DNA from: Amylibacter sp.
Lineage (GTDB): Bacteria; Pseudomonadota; Alphaproteobacteria; Rhodobacterales; Rhodobacteraceae
DNA length: 6,400 nucleotides
NCBI GenBank assembly: GCA_027083485.1
Contig: JALWOO010000294.1
Coordinates: 1 to 6,400, forward strand
Direction: 5' to 3'
Translations under genes and position numbers: made by a program
Shown here: in pieces, positions 1 to 5,082 of the stretch
Position numbering within the stretch: position 1 is the first letter of the stretch
Layout of the letters: the number at the start of each line of letters is the position of its first letter
The notes under the pieces: generated by a model
Seen by the model: only the letters and a program-made list of their open reading frames with translations
The model's database searches: none
What the model was told of the DNA's origin: nothing

Positions 1-894
1 CTGGCATGGCGTGCACTGCAAGCGGTTCTGCCGGCGGCAACCGACTTCCCTTACACCATTCGCATGGTGTCCGAGATCACCGAATCCAACGGCTCGTCTT
101 CCATGGCGTCCGTTTGTGGTGGTTCCTTGTCGATGATGGACGCAGGCGTTCCGCTGCTGGCACCTGTTGCCGGTGTGGCCATGGGTCTGATTCTGGAAGA
201 CGACGGCAAATATGCGGTTCTGACCGATATTCTGGGCGACGAGGATCACCTCGGCGACATGGACTTCAAAGTGGCCGGTACCGAAAAAGGTATCACCTCT
301 TTGCAGATGGACATCAAGGTCGCCGGTATCACCACCGAGATCATGGAAAAAGCTCTGGCACAGGCCAAGGACGGGCGTCTGCACATCCTCGGCGAAATGT
401 CCAATGCGCTGACCGAAGCAGGGTCTTTCTCTGAACATGCGCCGCGCATTGAAACCATCCAGATCAACCCGGAGAAAATCCGCGAAGTGATCGGTTCCGG
501 TGGTAAAGTGATCCGCGAGATCGTCGAAGTTTCCGGCGCAAAGGTCGACATCAACGACGACGGCGTTATCAAGATCGCTTCGTCCAACGGTGAACAGATC
601 GAAAAAGCCCGCGCCATGATCATGGAAATCGCGGCAGAGCCGGAAGTTGGCGCCATCTACAACGGCAAAGTTGTGAAGGTGATGGACTTTGGCGCATTCG
701 TGAACTTCTTTGGCAAACGCGATGGTCTGGTGCATGTGTCCCAAATGGCCGCTGAACGTGTGGGCCATCCAAAGGACGTTGTTTCCGAAGGCCAGACCGT
801 CAAGGTCAAGCTGATGGGCTTTGACGATCGCGGCAAGGTACGTCTTTCGATGAAAGCCGTCGATCAGGAAACCGGCGAAGAAATTCAGGGCTGA
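1..894 (+). CDS. pnp: Polynucleotide phosphorylase (PNPase), C-terminal part, 5' end outside window
   Basis: Phosphorolytic 3'-5' exoribonuclease that degrades mRNA to nucleoside diphosphates in the cytoplasm. The frame is open from base 1 and gives 297 residues, so roughly the first 400 of a usual ~710-residue protein are missing. Visible residues 31-41 carry [11 protein letters not shown], whose three serines match the phosphate-binding serines of the second RNase PH domain. [14 protein letters not shown] follows, with D82, D88 and K90 matching E. coli D486, D492 and K494. A KH domain spans about 150-207 with the GSGG loop at 165-168, and an S1 domain about 216-286 ([23 protein letters not shown]). 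The protein stops soon after S1 with GEEIQG, as many family members do. All key residues visible here are intact. A terminator follows 20 bases after the stop. Confidence 0.97.
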   Translation: MAWRALQAVLPAATDFPYTIRMVSEITESNGSSSMASVCGGSLSMMDAGVPLLAPVAGVAMGLILEDDGKYAVLTDILGDEDHLGDMDFKVAGTEKGITSLQMDIKVAGITTEIMEKALAQAKDGRLHILGEMSNALTEAGSFSEHAPRIETIQINPEKIREVIGSGGKVIREIVEVSGAKVDINDDGVIKIASSNGEQIEKARAMIMEIAAEPEVGAIYNGKVVKVMDFGAFVNFFGKRDGLVHVSQMAAERVGHPKDVVSEGQTVKVKLMGFDDRGKVRLSMKAVDQETGEEIQG

Positions 895-914
895 TTCCAC
901 CCCGATTGAATTTG

Positions 915-945
915 AAAGGCCCTGCAGGTTTGCGGGGCCTTTTTT
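915..945 (+). terminator. Rho-independent terminator of pnp
   Basis: AAAGGCCC (915-922) pairs perfectly with GGGCCTTT (935-942). The stem extends inward through 923-925/932-934 with one G-T pair, leaving a loop of about six bases. The 3' arm runs into six T (940-945). Twenty bases separate it from the pnp stop, so it ends the pnp transcript and isolates the downstream genes. Confidence 0.93.
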
Positions 946-954
946 ATGGGCCAA

Positions 955-1053
955 AGCATTTCGCGTTTTATCCGAGCCACCAACTATCACCTAACGCGTT
1001 GAAATCTTTGATTTCAGGCAGTGTTAGGTGATTCAGGTTTAACGCGAAATGCT
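955..1053. repeat. Three-tier nested palindrome, REP/MITE-like or structured RNA
   Basis: Three inverted repeats sit one inside another. The outer arms are 13 bp and perfect: AGCATTTCGCGTT (955-967) and AACGCGAAATGCT (1041-1053). The middle arms are 10 bp and perfect: ATCACCTAAC (986-995) and GTTAGGTGAT (1023-1032). The inner hairpin is 7 bp: TGAAATC (1000-1006) and GATTTCA (1010-1016), with a TTT loop. Unpaired stretches of 18 and 8 bases separate outer and middle arms, so the left side carries about 10 extra bases. The arms are not G+C-rich and no T-run follows, so it is not a standard terminator. It lies just past the pnp terminator and encodes no convincing peptide. A dispersed palindromic element is my preferred reading, and an RNA element is the alternative. 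Confidence 0.7.
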
Positions 1054-1260
1054 CAAAAGCCGGTTTTTACCCCAAAGGATTACACGCCGGATTTCACGTC
1101 GTCTCTCCTCCTAACGATATAAACCGCTGTGCCTTTGGCTTAATCCCCTGTTTTACCCCCTAAAGCGAATAGAGACTGTTTCGTGGTTGTGTCTTTTTAG
1201 GGTCATCGCCGAGCAACAGCTTTTGGCAAACGAATTCAAGGCATCCCGCCTTGTTCTAAC
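1054..1260. other. Gene-free leader region upstream of the Gly-rich protein gene
   Basis: No convincing gene lies here on either strand. A TATAAA (1118-1123) could be a -10 box, but no good -35 stands before it. TTGGCT (1135-1140) resembles a -35 but lacks a good -10, so the promoter is not assigned. A 6-bp hairpin, CAAGGC (1237-1242) with GCCTTG (1248-1253), lies just before the ribosome binding site. TCTCCT (1104-1109) is complementary to AGGAGA (1261-1266) and could mask that site if transcription starts far enough upstream. Confidence 0.4.
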
Positions 1261-1265
1261 AGGAG
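1261..1265 (+). promoter_or_regulatory. Ribosome binding site that fixes the start at 1273
   Basis: AGGAG lies seven bases before ATG at 1273, which is ideal spacing. It lies only one base before the in-frame ATG at 1267, which is too close to use. The resulting N-terminus, MKLKSLL, is also the better signal-peptide start. Confidence 0.8.
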
Positions 1266-1272
1266 AATGACG

Positions 1273-1863
1273 ATGAAACTTAAATCCCTTTTGATTGCGA
1301 CCACAGTATTGGGCATGACATCTTCCTATATGGTGCAAACGGCTGTCGCCCAGACAGTGACCGCTGATCCCGCCGCAACTGCTGCTGCGGCGCAGACAGC
1401 CGCAACGGCTACAGCGACACAGACACAGACGCAGGCTCAGACTCAGACACAAACCCAGATGCAGACACAAAATACAAACCCCGGCAGCCGTGCTGCTGCT
1501 GAAACTGCAGGTGCTGGCACAGCTACCGGTAACGGTGCAACAGCCGGTAACAATGGTGCGACAGCCGGAACAGGGGCTACCGGAAACGGCATGGACAATG
1601 ATCACGAGGATCATGAGGATGAAGGCAACGCAGGCGGCAATGCCGGTGGCAACGCAGCCGGTGGCAACGCAGGCGGTAATGCCGGTGGTAACGGCGGGCA
1701 CGGTGATGATGGTGACGATGGCGGCAACGGCGGCGGAAATGGCGGTGGCAACGGTGGTGGCCATGGCGGCAACGGCGGCGGAAATGGCGGTGGCAACGGT
1801 GGTGGCAACGGTGGTGGCCATGGCGGTGAAGGCGGCAATGGCGGTGAAGGTGATAACGACTAG
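1273..1863 (+). CDS. Exported low-complexity Gly/Asn-rich repeat protein
   Basis: I do not recognise the family; the 196-residue protein is built almost wholly of biased segments. Residues 1-26 form a Sec signal peptide (MKLK, hydrophobic core, AVA before Q27), so it is probably exported to the periplasm or beyond. Residues 27-68 are rich in Ala, Thr and Gln, with a run of QT dipeptides (about 49-66). Residues 80-106 repeat GAT/GN motifs. An acidic His-containing patch follows (DNDHEDHEDE, 108-117). Residues 118-190 are GGN/GGGH repeats interrupted by GDDGDDG (144-150), ending GEGDND. There is no cysteine in the mature part and no second membrane span. The acidic and His clusters might bind metal, but that is speculation. 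Strand and frame are supported by the ribosome binding site, signal peptide and downstream terminator. It appears monocistronic. Long open frames on the opposite strand here are by-products of the repeats. Confidence 0.8.
   Translation: MKLKSLLIATTVLGMTSSYMVQTAVAQTVTADPAATAAAAQTAATATATQTQTQAQTQTQTQMQTQNTNPGSRAAAETAGAGTATGNGATAGNNGATAGTGATGNGMDNDHEDHEDEGNAGGNAGGNAAGGNAGGNAGGNGGHGDDGDDGGNGGGNGGGNGGGHGGNGGGNGGGNGGGNGGGHGGEGGNGGEGDND
1718..1806 (+). repeat. In-frame 45-bp tandem duplication in the Gly-rich gene
   Basis: Bases 1718-1761 recur exactly at 1763-1806, a 44-base identity at a 45-base period, or 15 codons of GGN/GGGH. After the second copy an additional AACGGTGGTGGC-type 12-base unit (Asn-Gly-Gly-Gly) precedes the repeated CATGGCGG. 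An older, imperfect 39-base repeat starts at 1624 and 1663 (GGCAACGCAGGCGG). All periods are multiples of three, so unit changes would lengthen or shorten the protein without a frameshift. Confidence 0.85.
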
Positions 1864-1892
1864 GCACCCGTAATTTATTAATCGAGCAGATT

Positions 1893-1918
1893 CGGTTCCC
1901 TCCCCCAATGGGGAACCG
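1893..1918 (+). other. Hairpin upstream of the terminator
   Basis: CGGTTCCC (1893-1900) pairs with GGGAACCG (1911-1918) around a 10-base loop that itself begins TCCCCC. No T-run follows, so it is not a terminator alone. It lies 30 bases after the stop and 10 bases before the terminator hairpin, where it could protect the mRNA 3' end. Confidence 0.6.
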
Positions 1919-1927
1919 GAAACCTTG

Positions 1928-1961
1928 CGGGCCACTTGAGTTCCGAGTGGCCCGTTTTTTT
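1928..1961 (+). terminator. Rho-independent terminator of the Gly-rich protein gene
   Basis: CGGGCCACT (1928-1936) pairs perfectly with AGTGGCCCG (1946-1954) around a 9-base loop, followed directly by seven T (1955-1961). This is a textbook intrinsic terminator and separates the gene from the aldehyde dehydrogenase. Confidence 0.95.
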
Positions 1962-1973
1962 GCGAAATTCGAT

Positions 1974-2005
1974 AATTTGATCAAATTTTTGTATCGAGTA
2001 CAAAA
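1974..2005. promoter_or_regulatory. Two adjacent palindromes, candidate operator/promoter of the aldehyde dehydrogenase gene
   Basis: AATTTGATCAAATT (1974-1987) is a perfect 14-base palindrome. It abuts TTTTGTA (1987-1993), which pairs with TACAAAA (1999-2005) across a 5-base centre. The pair lies 69-100 bases before the ATG at 2074, after the upstream terminator. A weak promoter fits inside: TTGATC (1977-1982) and TACAAA (1999-2004) with a 16-base spacer. A dimeric regulator binding here would overlap that promoter. The regulator family cannot be named from the sequence. Confidence 0.45.
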
Positions 2006-2061
2006 TCCTTGTTGCCAACTCCTGCACACCAGTGCAAATGTCGCACCAAATCCAGCCATTC

Positions 2062-2066
2062 AGGAG
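2062..2066 (+). promoter_or_regulatory. Ribosome binding site that fixes the start at 2074
   Basis: AGGAG lies seven bases before ATG 2074. The longer frame from GTG 2032 would add 14 residues (MQMSHQIQ...) that do not look like the family N-terminus, and no good ribosome binding site precedes it. Confidence 0.85.
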
Positions 2067-2073
2067 AGTCAGT

Positions 2074-3507
2074 ATGTTGGAAAAGCGACAGTTTTATATC
2101 AACGGTGCCTGGGTCTCCCCGGCGCAGCCCCGCGATTTCGATGTGATCAACCCCGCCACAGAAGAGGTCTGCGCGGTGATTTCGCTCGGGGATCAGGCCG
2201 ACACCGATGCCGCCGTGGGCGCTGCCCGCGCCGCCTTTGACGACTGGTCGCAAACCAGCAAGGAAACCCGCCTCGCGCTGCTGAAAAAGCTGCTGGAAGA
2301 ATACAAAAAACGGGCCGGTGACATGGCACAGGCGATTTCCATGGAGATGGGCGCGCCGATTGATCTGGCCAGCACCGCACAGGTTGGCAGCGGGATCGGC
2401 CACATCAAAGGCATCATCGCGGCGCTGGAAGGCTGGGAGGCCGAAACCGCCCCTTGGCCCAATTCGCCCGAAGAACGCCTGTTTCGCGAACCCATCGGTG
2501 TTTGCGGGCTGATAACGCCTTGGAACTGGCCGATGAATCAGGTGACGCTCAAGGTCGCTCCGGCCTTGGCCGTGGGTTGTACCGTGGTGCTGAAACCCTC
2601 TGAAATCGCGCCGCTATCGTCTATTGTCTTTGCCGAAATCGTCGAGGCCGCGGGCTATCCTGCCGGTGTGTTCAACATGGTGAACGGCGATGGGCCGGGG
2701 GTTGGCAGCCAGCTGTCCAGCCATCCGGATGTGGATATGATTTCTTTCACAGGCTCCACCCGTGCGGGCCGTTTGATCACCATTGCGGCGGCTGAAACCG
2801 TAAAGCGGGTGACGCTGGAACTGGGTGGCAAAGGCGCGAATATCGTGTTTGCCGATGCGGACGAAAAGGCCGTGAAACGCGGCGTGCTGCAATGTTTCGG
2901 CAATACCGGCCAATCCTGCAATTCGCCAACCCGCATGCTGGTGGAGCGCAGCTATTACGACGAAGCCGTGGAAATCGCGGCCGCGACAGCAAAATCCCTC
3001 AAGGTGGGGGATCCGGCACAGAGCGGCCGTCATCTGGGACCGGTGGTGTCGCAAGCCCAATATGATAAAATTCAGGGGCTGATTGAAATCGGCATGAAAG
3101 AAGGCCGTCTGGTCGCCGGTGGTCTGGGCCGTCCCGAAGGCTTCAACAAAGGCTATTTCGTGCGCCCGACGGTGATTGCCGATGTGGATAACGACATGAC
3201 CATCGCCCGCGAAGAGGTCTTTGGTCCGGTGCTGGCGATGATCCCTTTTGACAGCGAAGCCGAAGCCGTCAAAATTGCCAATGACACGGTTTATGGCCTG
3301 ACCAACTACATTCAGACCACCGATGCCGCCAAAGCAGGCCGTGTGGCCCGCAAAATGCGCAGCGGCATGGTACGGGTGAACGGCAAGGACGCGGCACAGG
3401 CGGCACCCTTTGGCGGCTATAAACAGTCGGGCAACGGGCGCGAAGGCGGCGTTTGGGGGCTGGAAGACTTTACCGAAATAAAACACAGCACCGGATTGTC
3501 GGTCTAA
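2074..3507 (+). CDS. NAD(P)-dependent aldehyde dehydrogenase family protein
   Basis: Oxidises an aldehyde to the carboxylic acid with NAD(P)+ in the cytoplasm; the substrate cannot be told from sequence. At 477 residues it has the usual family length and looks complete. The N-terminus (FYINGAWV, INPATEE) is typical. Key sites: PWNWP 149-153 with N151 of the oxyanion hole, K174 in KPSE, the cofactor loop FTGSTRAG 225-232, general base E249 in ELGGK, nucleophile C282 in GQSCN, cofactor-binding E381 in EEVFGP, and PFGGYKQSG 445-453. The GQSCNSPTR stretch recalls the subgroup around CddD of Rhodococcus, from memory only. It stands alone: a terminator lies upstream, a hairpin downstream, and no neighbouring pathway gene hints at the substrate. 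Two palindromes upstream suggest regulation by a dedicated repressor or activator. Confidence 0.93.
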   Translation: MLEKRQFYINGAWVSPAQPRDFDVINPATEEVCAVISLGDQADTDAAVGAARAAFDDWSQTSKETRLALLKKLLEEYKKRAGDMAQAISMEMGAPIDLASTAQVGSGIGHIKGIIAALEGWEAETAPWPNSPEERLFREPIGVCGLITPWNWPMNQVTLKVAPALAVGCTVVLKPSEIAPLSSIVFAEIVEAAGYPAGVFNMVNGDGPGVGSQLSSHPDVDMISFTGSTRAGRLITIAAAETVKRVTLELGGKGANIVFADADEKAVKRGVLQCFGNTGQSCNSPTRMLVERSYYDEAVEIAAATAKSLKVGDPAQSGRHLGPVVSQAQYDKIQGLIEIGMKEGRLVAGGLGRPEGFNKGYFVRPTVIADVDNDMTIAREEVFGPVLAMIPFDSEAEAVKIANDTVYGLTNYIQTTDAAKAGRVARKMRSGMVRVNGKDAAQAAPFGGYKQSGNGREGGVWGLEDFTEIKHSTGLSV

Positions 3508-3540
3508 ATTATTCGGGATTGTTTCCATTTTGAAAACAAT

Positions 3541-3571
3541 AAAGCCGACGCAAGTGCATTGCGTCGGCTTT
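3541..3571. terminator. Strong hairpin after the aldehyde dehydrogenase gene, probable terminator
   Basis: AAAGCCGACGCAA (3541-3553) pairs perfectly over 13 bp with TTGCGTCGGCTTT (3559-3571), with a GTGCA loop. Two further pairs (3539-3540/3572-3573) extend the stem. Only three T end the 3' arm, followed by ATGTATTGT, so the T-run is poor. Termination is likely but less certain than at the other sites. Confidence 0.75.
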
Positions 3572-3581
3572 ATGTATTGTG

Positions 3582-3662
3582 GCGAGAAAGGAGGCAATTA
3601 TCTCGCTGCGAATCATTGTAAATTGCTTAATCGCCCTTAAATAACCTCGCAATTCATATATT
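3582..3662 (+). promoter_or_regulatory. Leader/promoter region before the Hint gene
   Basis: TATATT (3657-3662) is a plausible -10 box, about 33 bases before the start codon, with only a poor -35 upstream. GCGAGA (3582-3587) can pair with TCTCGC (3601-3606), with a perfect AAGGAGG (3588-3594) in the loop but no ATG, GTG or TTG at a usable distance. GCAATT occurs at 3594-3599 and 3649-3654, and its complement AATTGC lies between them at 3621-3626. No gene is assigned here. Confidence 0.3.
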
Positions 3663-3680
3663 CTTATCAACCGTTCTTGT

Positions 3681-3686
3681 AGGGGG
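3681..3686 (+). promoter_or_regulatory. Ribosome binding site of the Hint protein gene
   Basis: AGGGGG lies nine bases before ATG 3696. It is acceptable in sequence and spacing and supports that start over later in-frame starts. Confidence 0.65.
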
Positions 3687-3695
3687 AACGTTGCT

Positions 3696-5000
3696 ATGGC
3701 GCTTGCACAAGGTGATATTGTCATCATCGGATTGGACGCGGAAAGTTGGGATCGTTTTGCGATTCTGGCGACGACCGATCTGGCTGAAGGCGAAGTCGTT
3801 CGATTTACCACGTCAAACTGGGATACGGCCAACGGTGATTTTGTCGACGAGGCAAATTACATCGAATGGACCGTGCCTGTTGGCGGGCTTGCGGCCGGGG
3901 AAACGGTAGTTTTCTCGGAGCGTTACGGGTCCACATGGCATACGGGCACACCGGCGAGCCTGTATTCCAACAGTTTCGGCAGCCCGACAGAGGTGGGCGA
4001 GGTCAATATCTTTGGCGAAACCAACGGGATTACCAACGAAGAACTGTTTGTATTTCAAGGCCCGCCGGGGAATCCGACTGTCATTTCCGGACTGGTCACC
4101 AATGACAGCTCTACGGATATTCCTCCCGGGCTGAATTCCACAAACGGGTTGGTGAATGTTACCGGCAATAACACGGATACGGTCGATTTGGCCGAATATT
4201 CCGGTATCAGCACCGGCACCCGCGCGGAAATTCTGGCGGCAGTTGGCGATTCCGCCAATTGGGGGCACGAGGGTGGCAGCACCTATAATGGCGGCACGAA
4301 TGCAGTTGGCGCAGGGGAAACCGATCTGCTGGATGGTTTTGACCTGCTGAACACCACATTCGATATCATTTGCTTTACGCCGGGAACCCTGATTTCCACA
4401 GTAACAGGACAAAGGCCTGTTCAGGATCTTCAGGTCGGGGATTTGGTTGTAACAGCCGATAACGGGCTGCAAGCGGTGCGCTGGATTGGCCGCAAGCATC
4501 TGACCGGTGCCCGCCTGTTTGCCTTTCCTGAGTTGCGCCCGATTAAAATTCTGGCAGGCTCACTGGGAAATGACTTGCCCGAACGCGATATGTGGGTGTC
4601 GCCTCAGCACCGTATGTTGCTGAATGAACCGGTGTTGAATACCCGGTTCGGAGAGCCTGAAATGCTGACCCCTGCCAAAGGGATGTGTAATGCAAACGGG
4701 GTTTTCGTGGATAGAACCTGTGTTCGGATCGATTACATCCATATCCTGTTTGAGCAACACGAGATTATTTTTGCCAACGGGGTGAAAACAGAAAGCTTTC
4801 ATCCGGGGGATCGTTCGGTAAAGGGGCTGACACATACCGCGCGCCAGGAACTGTTCGAGATTTTTCCGGAGCTAAAGGCCAACCCGAAAATGTTTGGTCC
4901 CTCGGTGCGCCCGACCCTGAGCGTATCAGAAATGCAGATGTTCGTGCAGGCTAAAACCGGCCATCAACCGCCTGTTTTGCAGATGATGCGGGCACTGTAA
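3696..5000 (+). CDS. Hint (hedgehog/intein-type) domain protein with N-terminal passenger
   Basis: A 434-residue protein in two parts. Residues 1-225 are an acidic, Gly/Thr/Asn-rich, probably all-beta segment opening with GDIVIIGLDAESWDRFAI. I cannot name a domain there, though similar segments begin other secreted bacterial proteins. From C226 the sequence matches the bacterial Hint_2 style: CFTPGTLI (226-233), LQVGDLVVTADNG (245-257), VRWIGRK (261-267), VSPQHRMLL (301-309) with H305, YIHILFEQHEIIFANG (347-362) and ESFHPGD (366-372). In this superfamily the first Cys attacks the preceding peptide bond, so self-cleavage between I225 and C226 would release the passenger; this is inferred. The C-terminal tail (373-434) has no intein-like HN junction, so splicing is not expected. 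There is no Sec signal peptide; export by another route, such as type I, is possible but no exporter is in the window. Confidence 0.88.
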   Translation: MALAQGDIVIIGLDAESWDRFAILATTDLAEGEVVRFTTSNWDTANGDFVDEANYIEWTVPVGGLAAGETVVFSERYGSTWHTGTPASLYSNSFGSPTEVGEVNIFGETNGITNEELFVFQGPPGNPTVISGLVTNDSSTDIPPGLNSTNGLVNVTGNNTDTVDLAEYSGISTGTRAEILAAVGDSANWGHEGGSTYNGGTNAVGAGETDLLDGFDLLNTTFDIICFTPGTLISTVTGQRPVQDLQVGDLVVTADNGLQAVRWIGRKHLTGARLFAFPELRPIKILAGSLGNDLPERDMWVSPQHRMLLNEPVLNTRFGEPEMLTPAKGMCNANGVFVDRTCVRIDYIHILFEQHEIIFANGVKTESFHPGDRSVKGLTHTARQELFEIFPELKANPKMFGPSVRPTLSVSEMQMFVQAKTGHQPPVLQMMRAL

Positions 5001-5070
5001 GACCCTCTGCGAAAACTCTTGCGAGGTTGGCCGGCTTATGGTCTTTGAAAGGGAGCCGGGAAAAACCCAA

Positions 5071-5077
5071 AGGGAGG
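5071..5077 (+). promoter_or_regulatory. Ribosome binding site that fixes the start at 5083
   Basis: AGGGAGG lies five bases before ATG 5083. The in-frame ATG at 5038 has no such site and would put 15 polar residues (MVFEREPGK...) in front of the signal peptide. Confidence 0.85.
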
Positions 5078-5082
5078 CACGC

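Noticed and set aside
1080..1112. Minus-strand micro-frame: AGGAGGAG (1112-1105), seven bases, then GTG and five codons (M-K-S-G-V-stop)
   Set aside because: The ribosome binding site and spacing are ideal, but five codons with no downstream gene on that strand cannot be supported as a gene or leader peptide.
1490..1873. Plus-strand alternate frame (MLLLKLQVLAQ...) inside the Gly-rich gene
   Set aside because: It is a +1 shadow of the repeats with no ribosome binding site; composition follows directly from the repeat DNA.
1153..1935. Long minus-strand reading frames antisense to the Gly-rich gene, including a polyproline frame at 1611-1838 and a His/Arg-rich frame at 1577-2059
   Set aside because: They arise because GGN-type codons read as Pro, Ala/Val/Thr or His/Arg repeats on the other strand. 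They lack ribosome binding sites and run through the plus-strand terminator, whereas the plus-strand frame has a ribosome binding site, signal peptide and terminator.
1974..1987. AATTTGATCAAATT as an FNR/Anr anaerobic-regulator box
   Set aside because: The FNR site needs TTGAT and ATCAA separated by four bases; here the half-sites overlap with no spacer.
2032..2073. GTG 2032 as the start of the aldehyde dehydrogenase
   Set aside because: The added 14 residues lie across the ribosome binding site at 2062-2066, which is properly spaced only for ATG 2074.
2614..3597. 327-codon minus-strand frame opposite the aldehyde dehydrogenase gene
   Set aside because: It is antisense to a gene with every catalytic motif intact, its His/Gly/Ala-rich composition matches no family, and it has no ribosome binding site.
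5031..5064. CCGGCT (5031-5036)/AGCCGG (5054-5059) as a terminator between the Hint and transglycosylase genes
   Set aside because: Only 6 bp with a 17-base loop, and it is followed by A rather than T residues on the plus strand; too weak to call.
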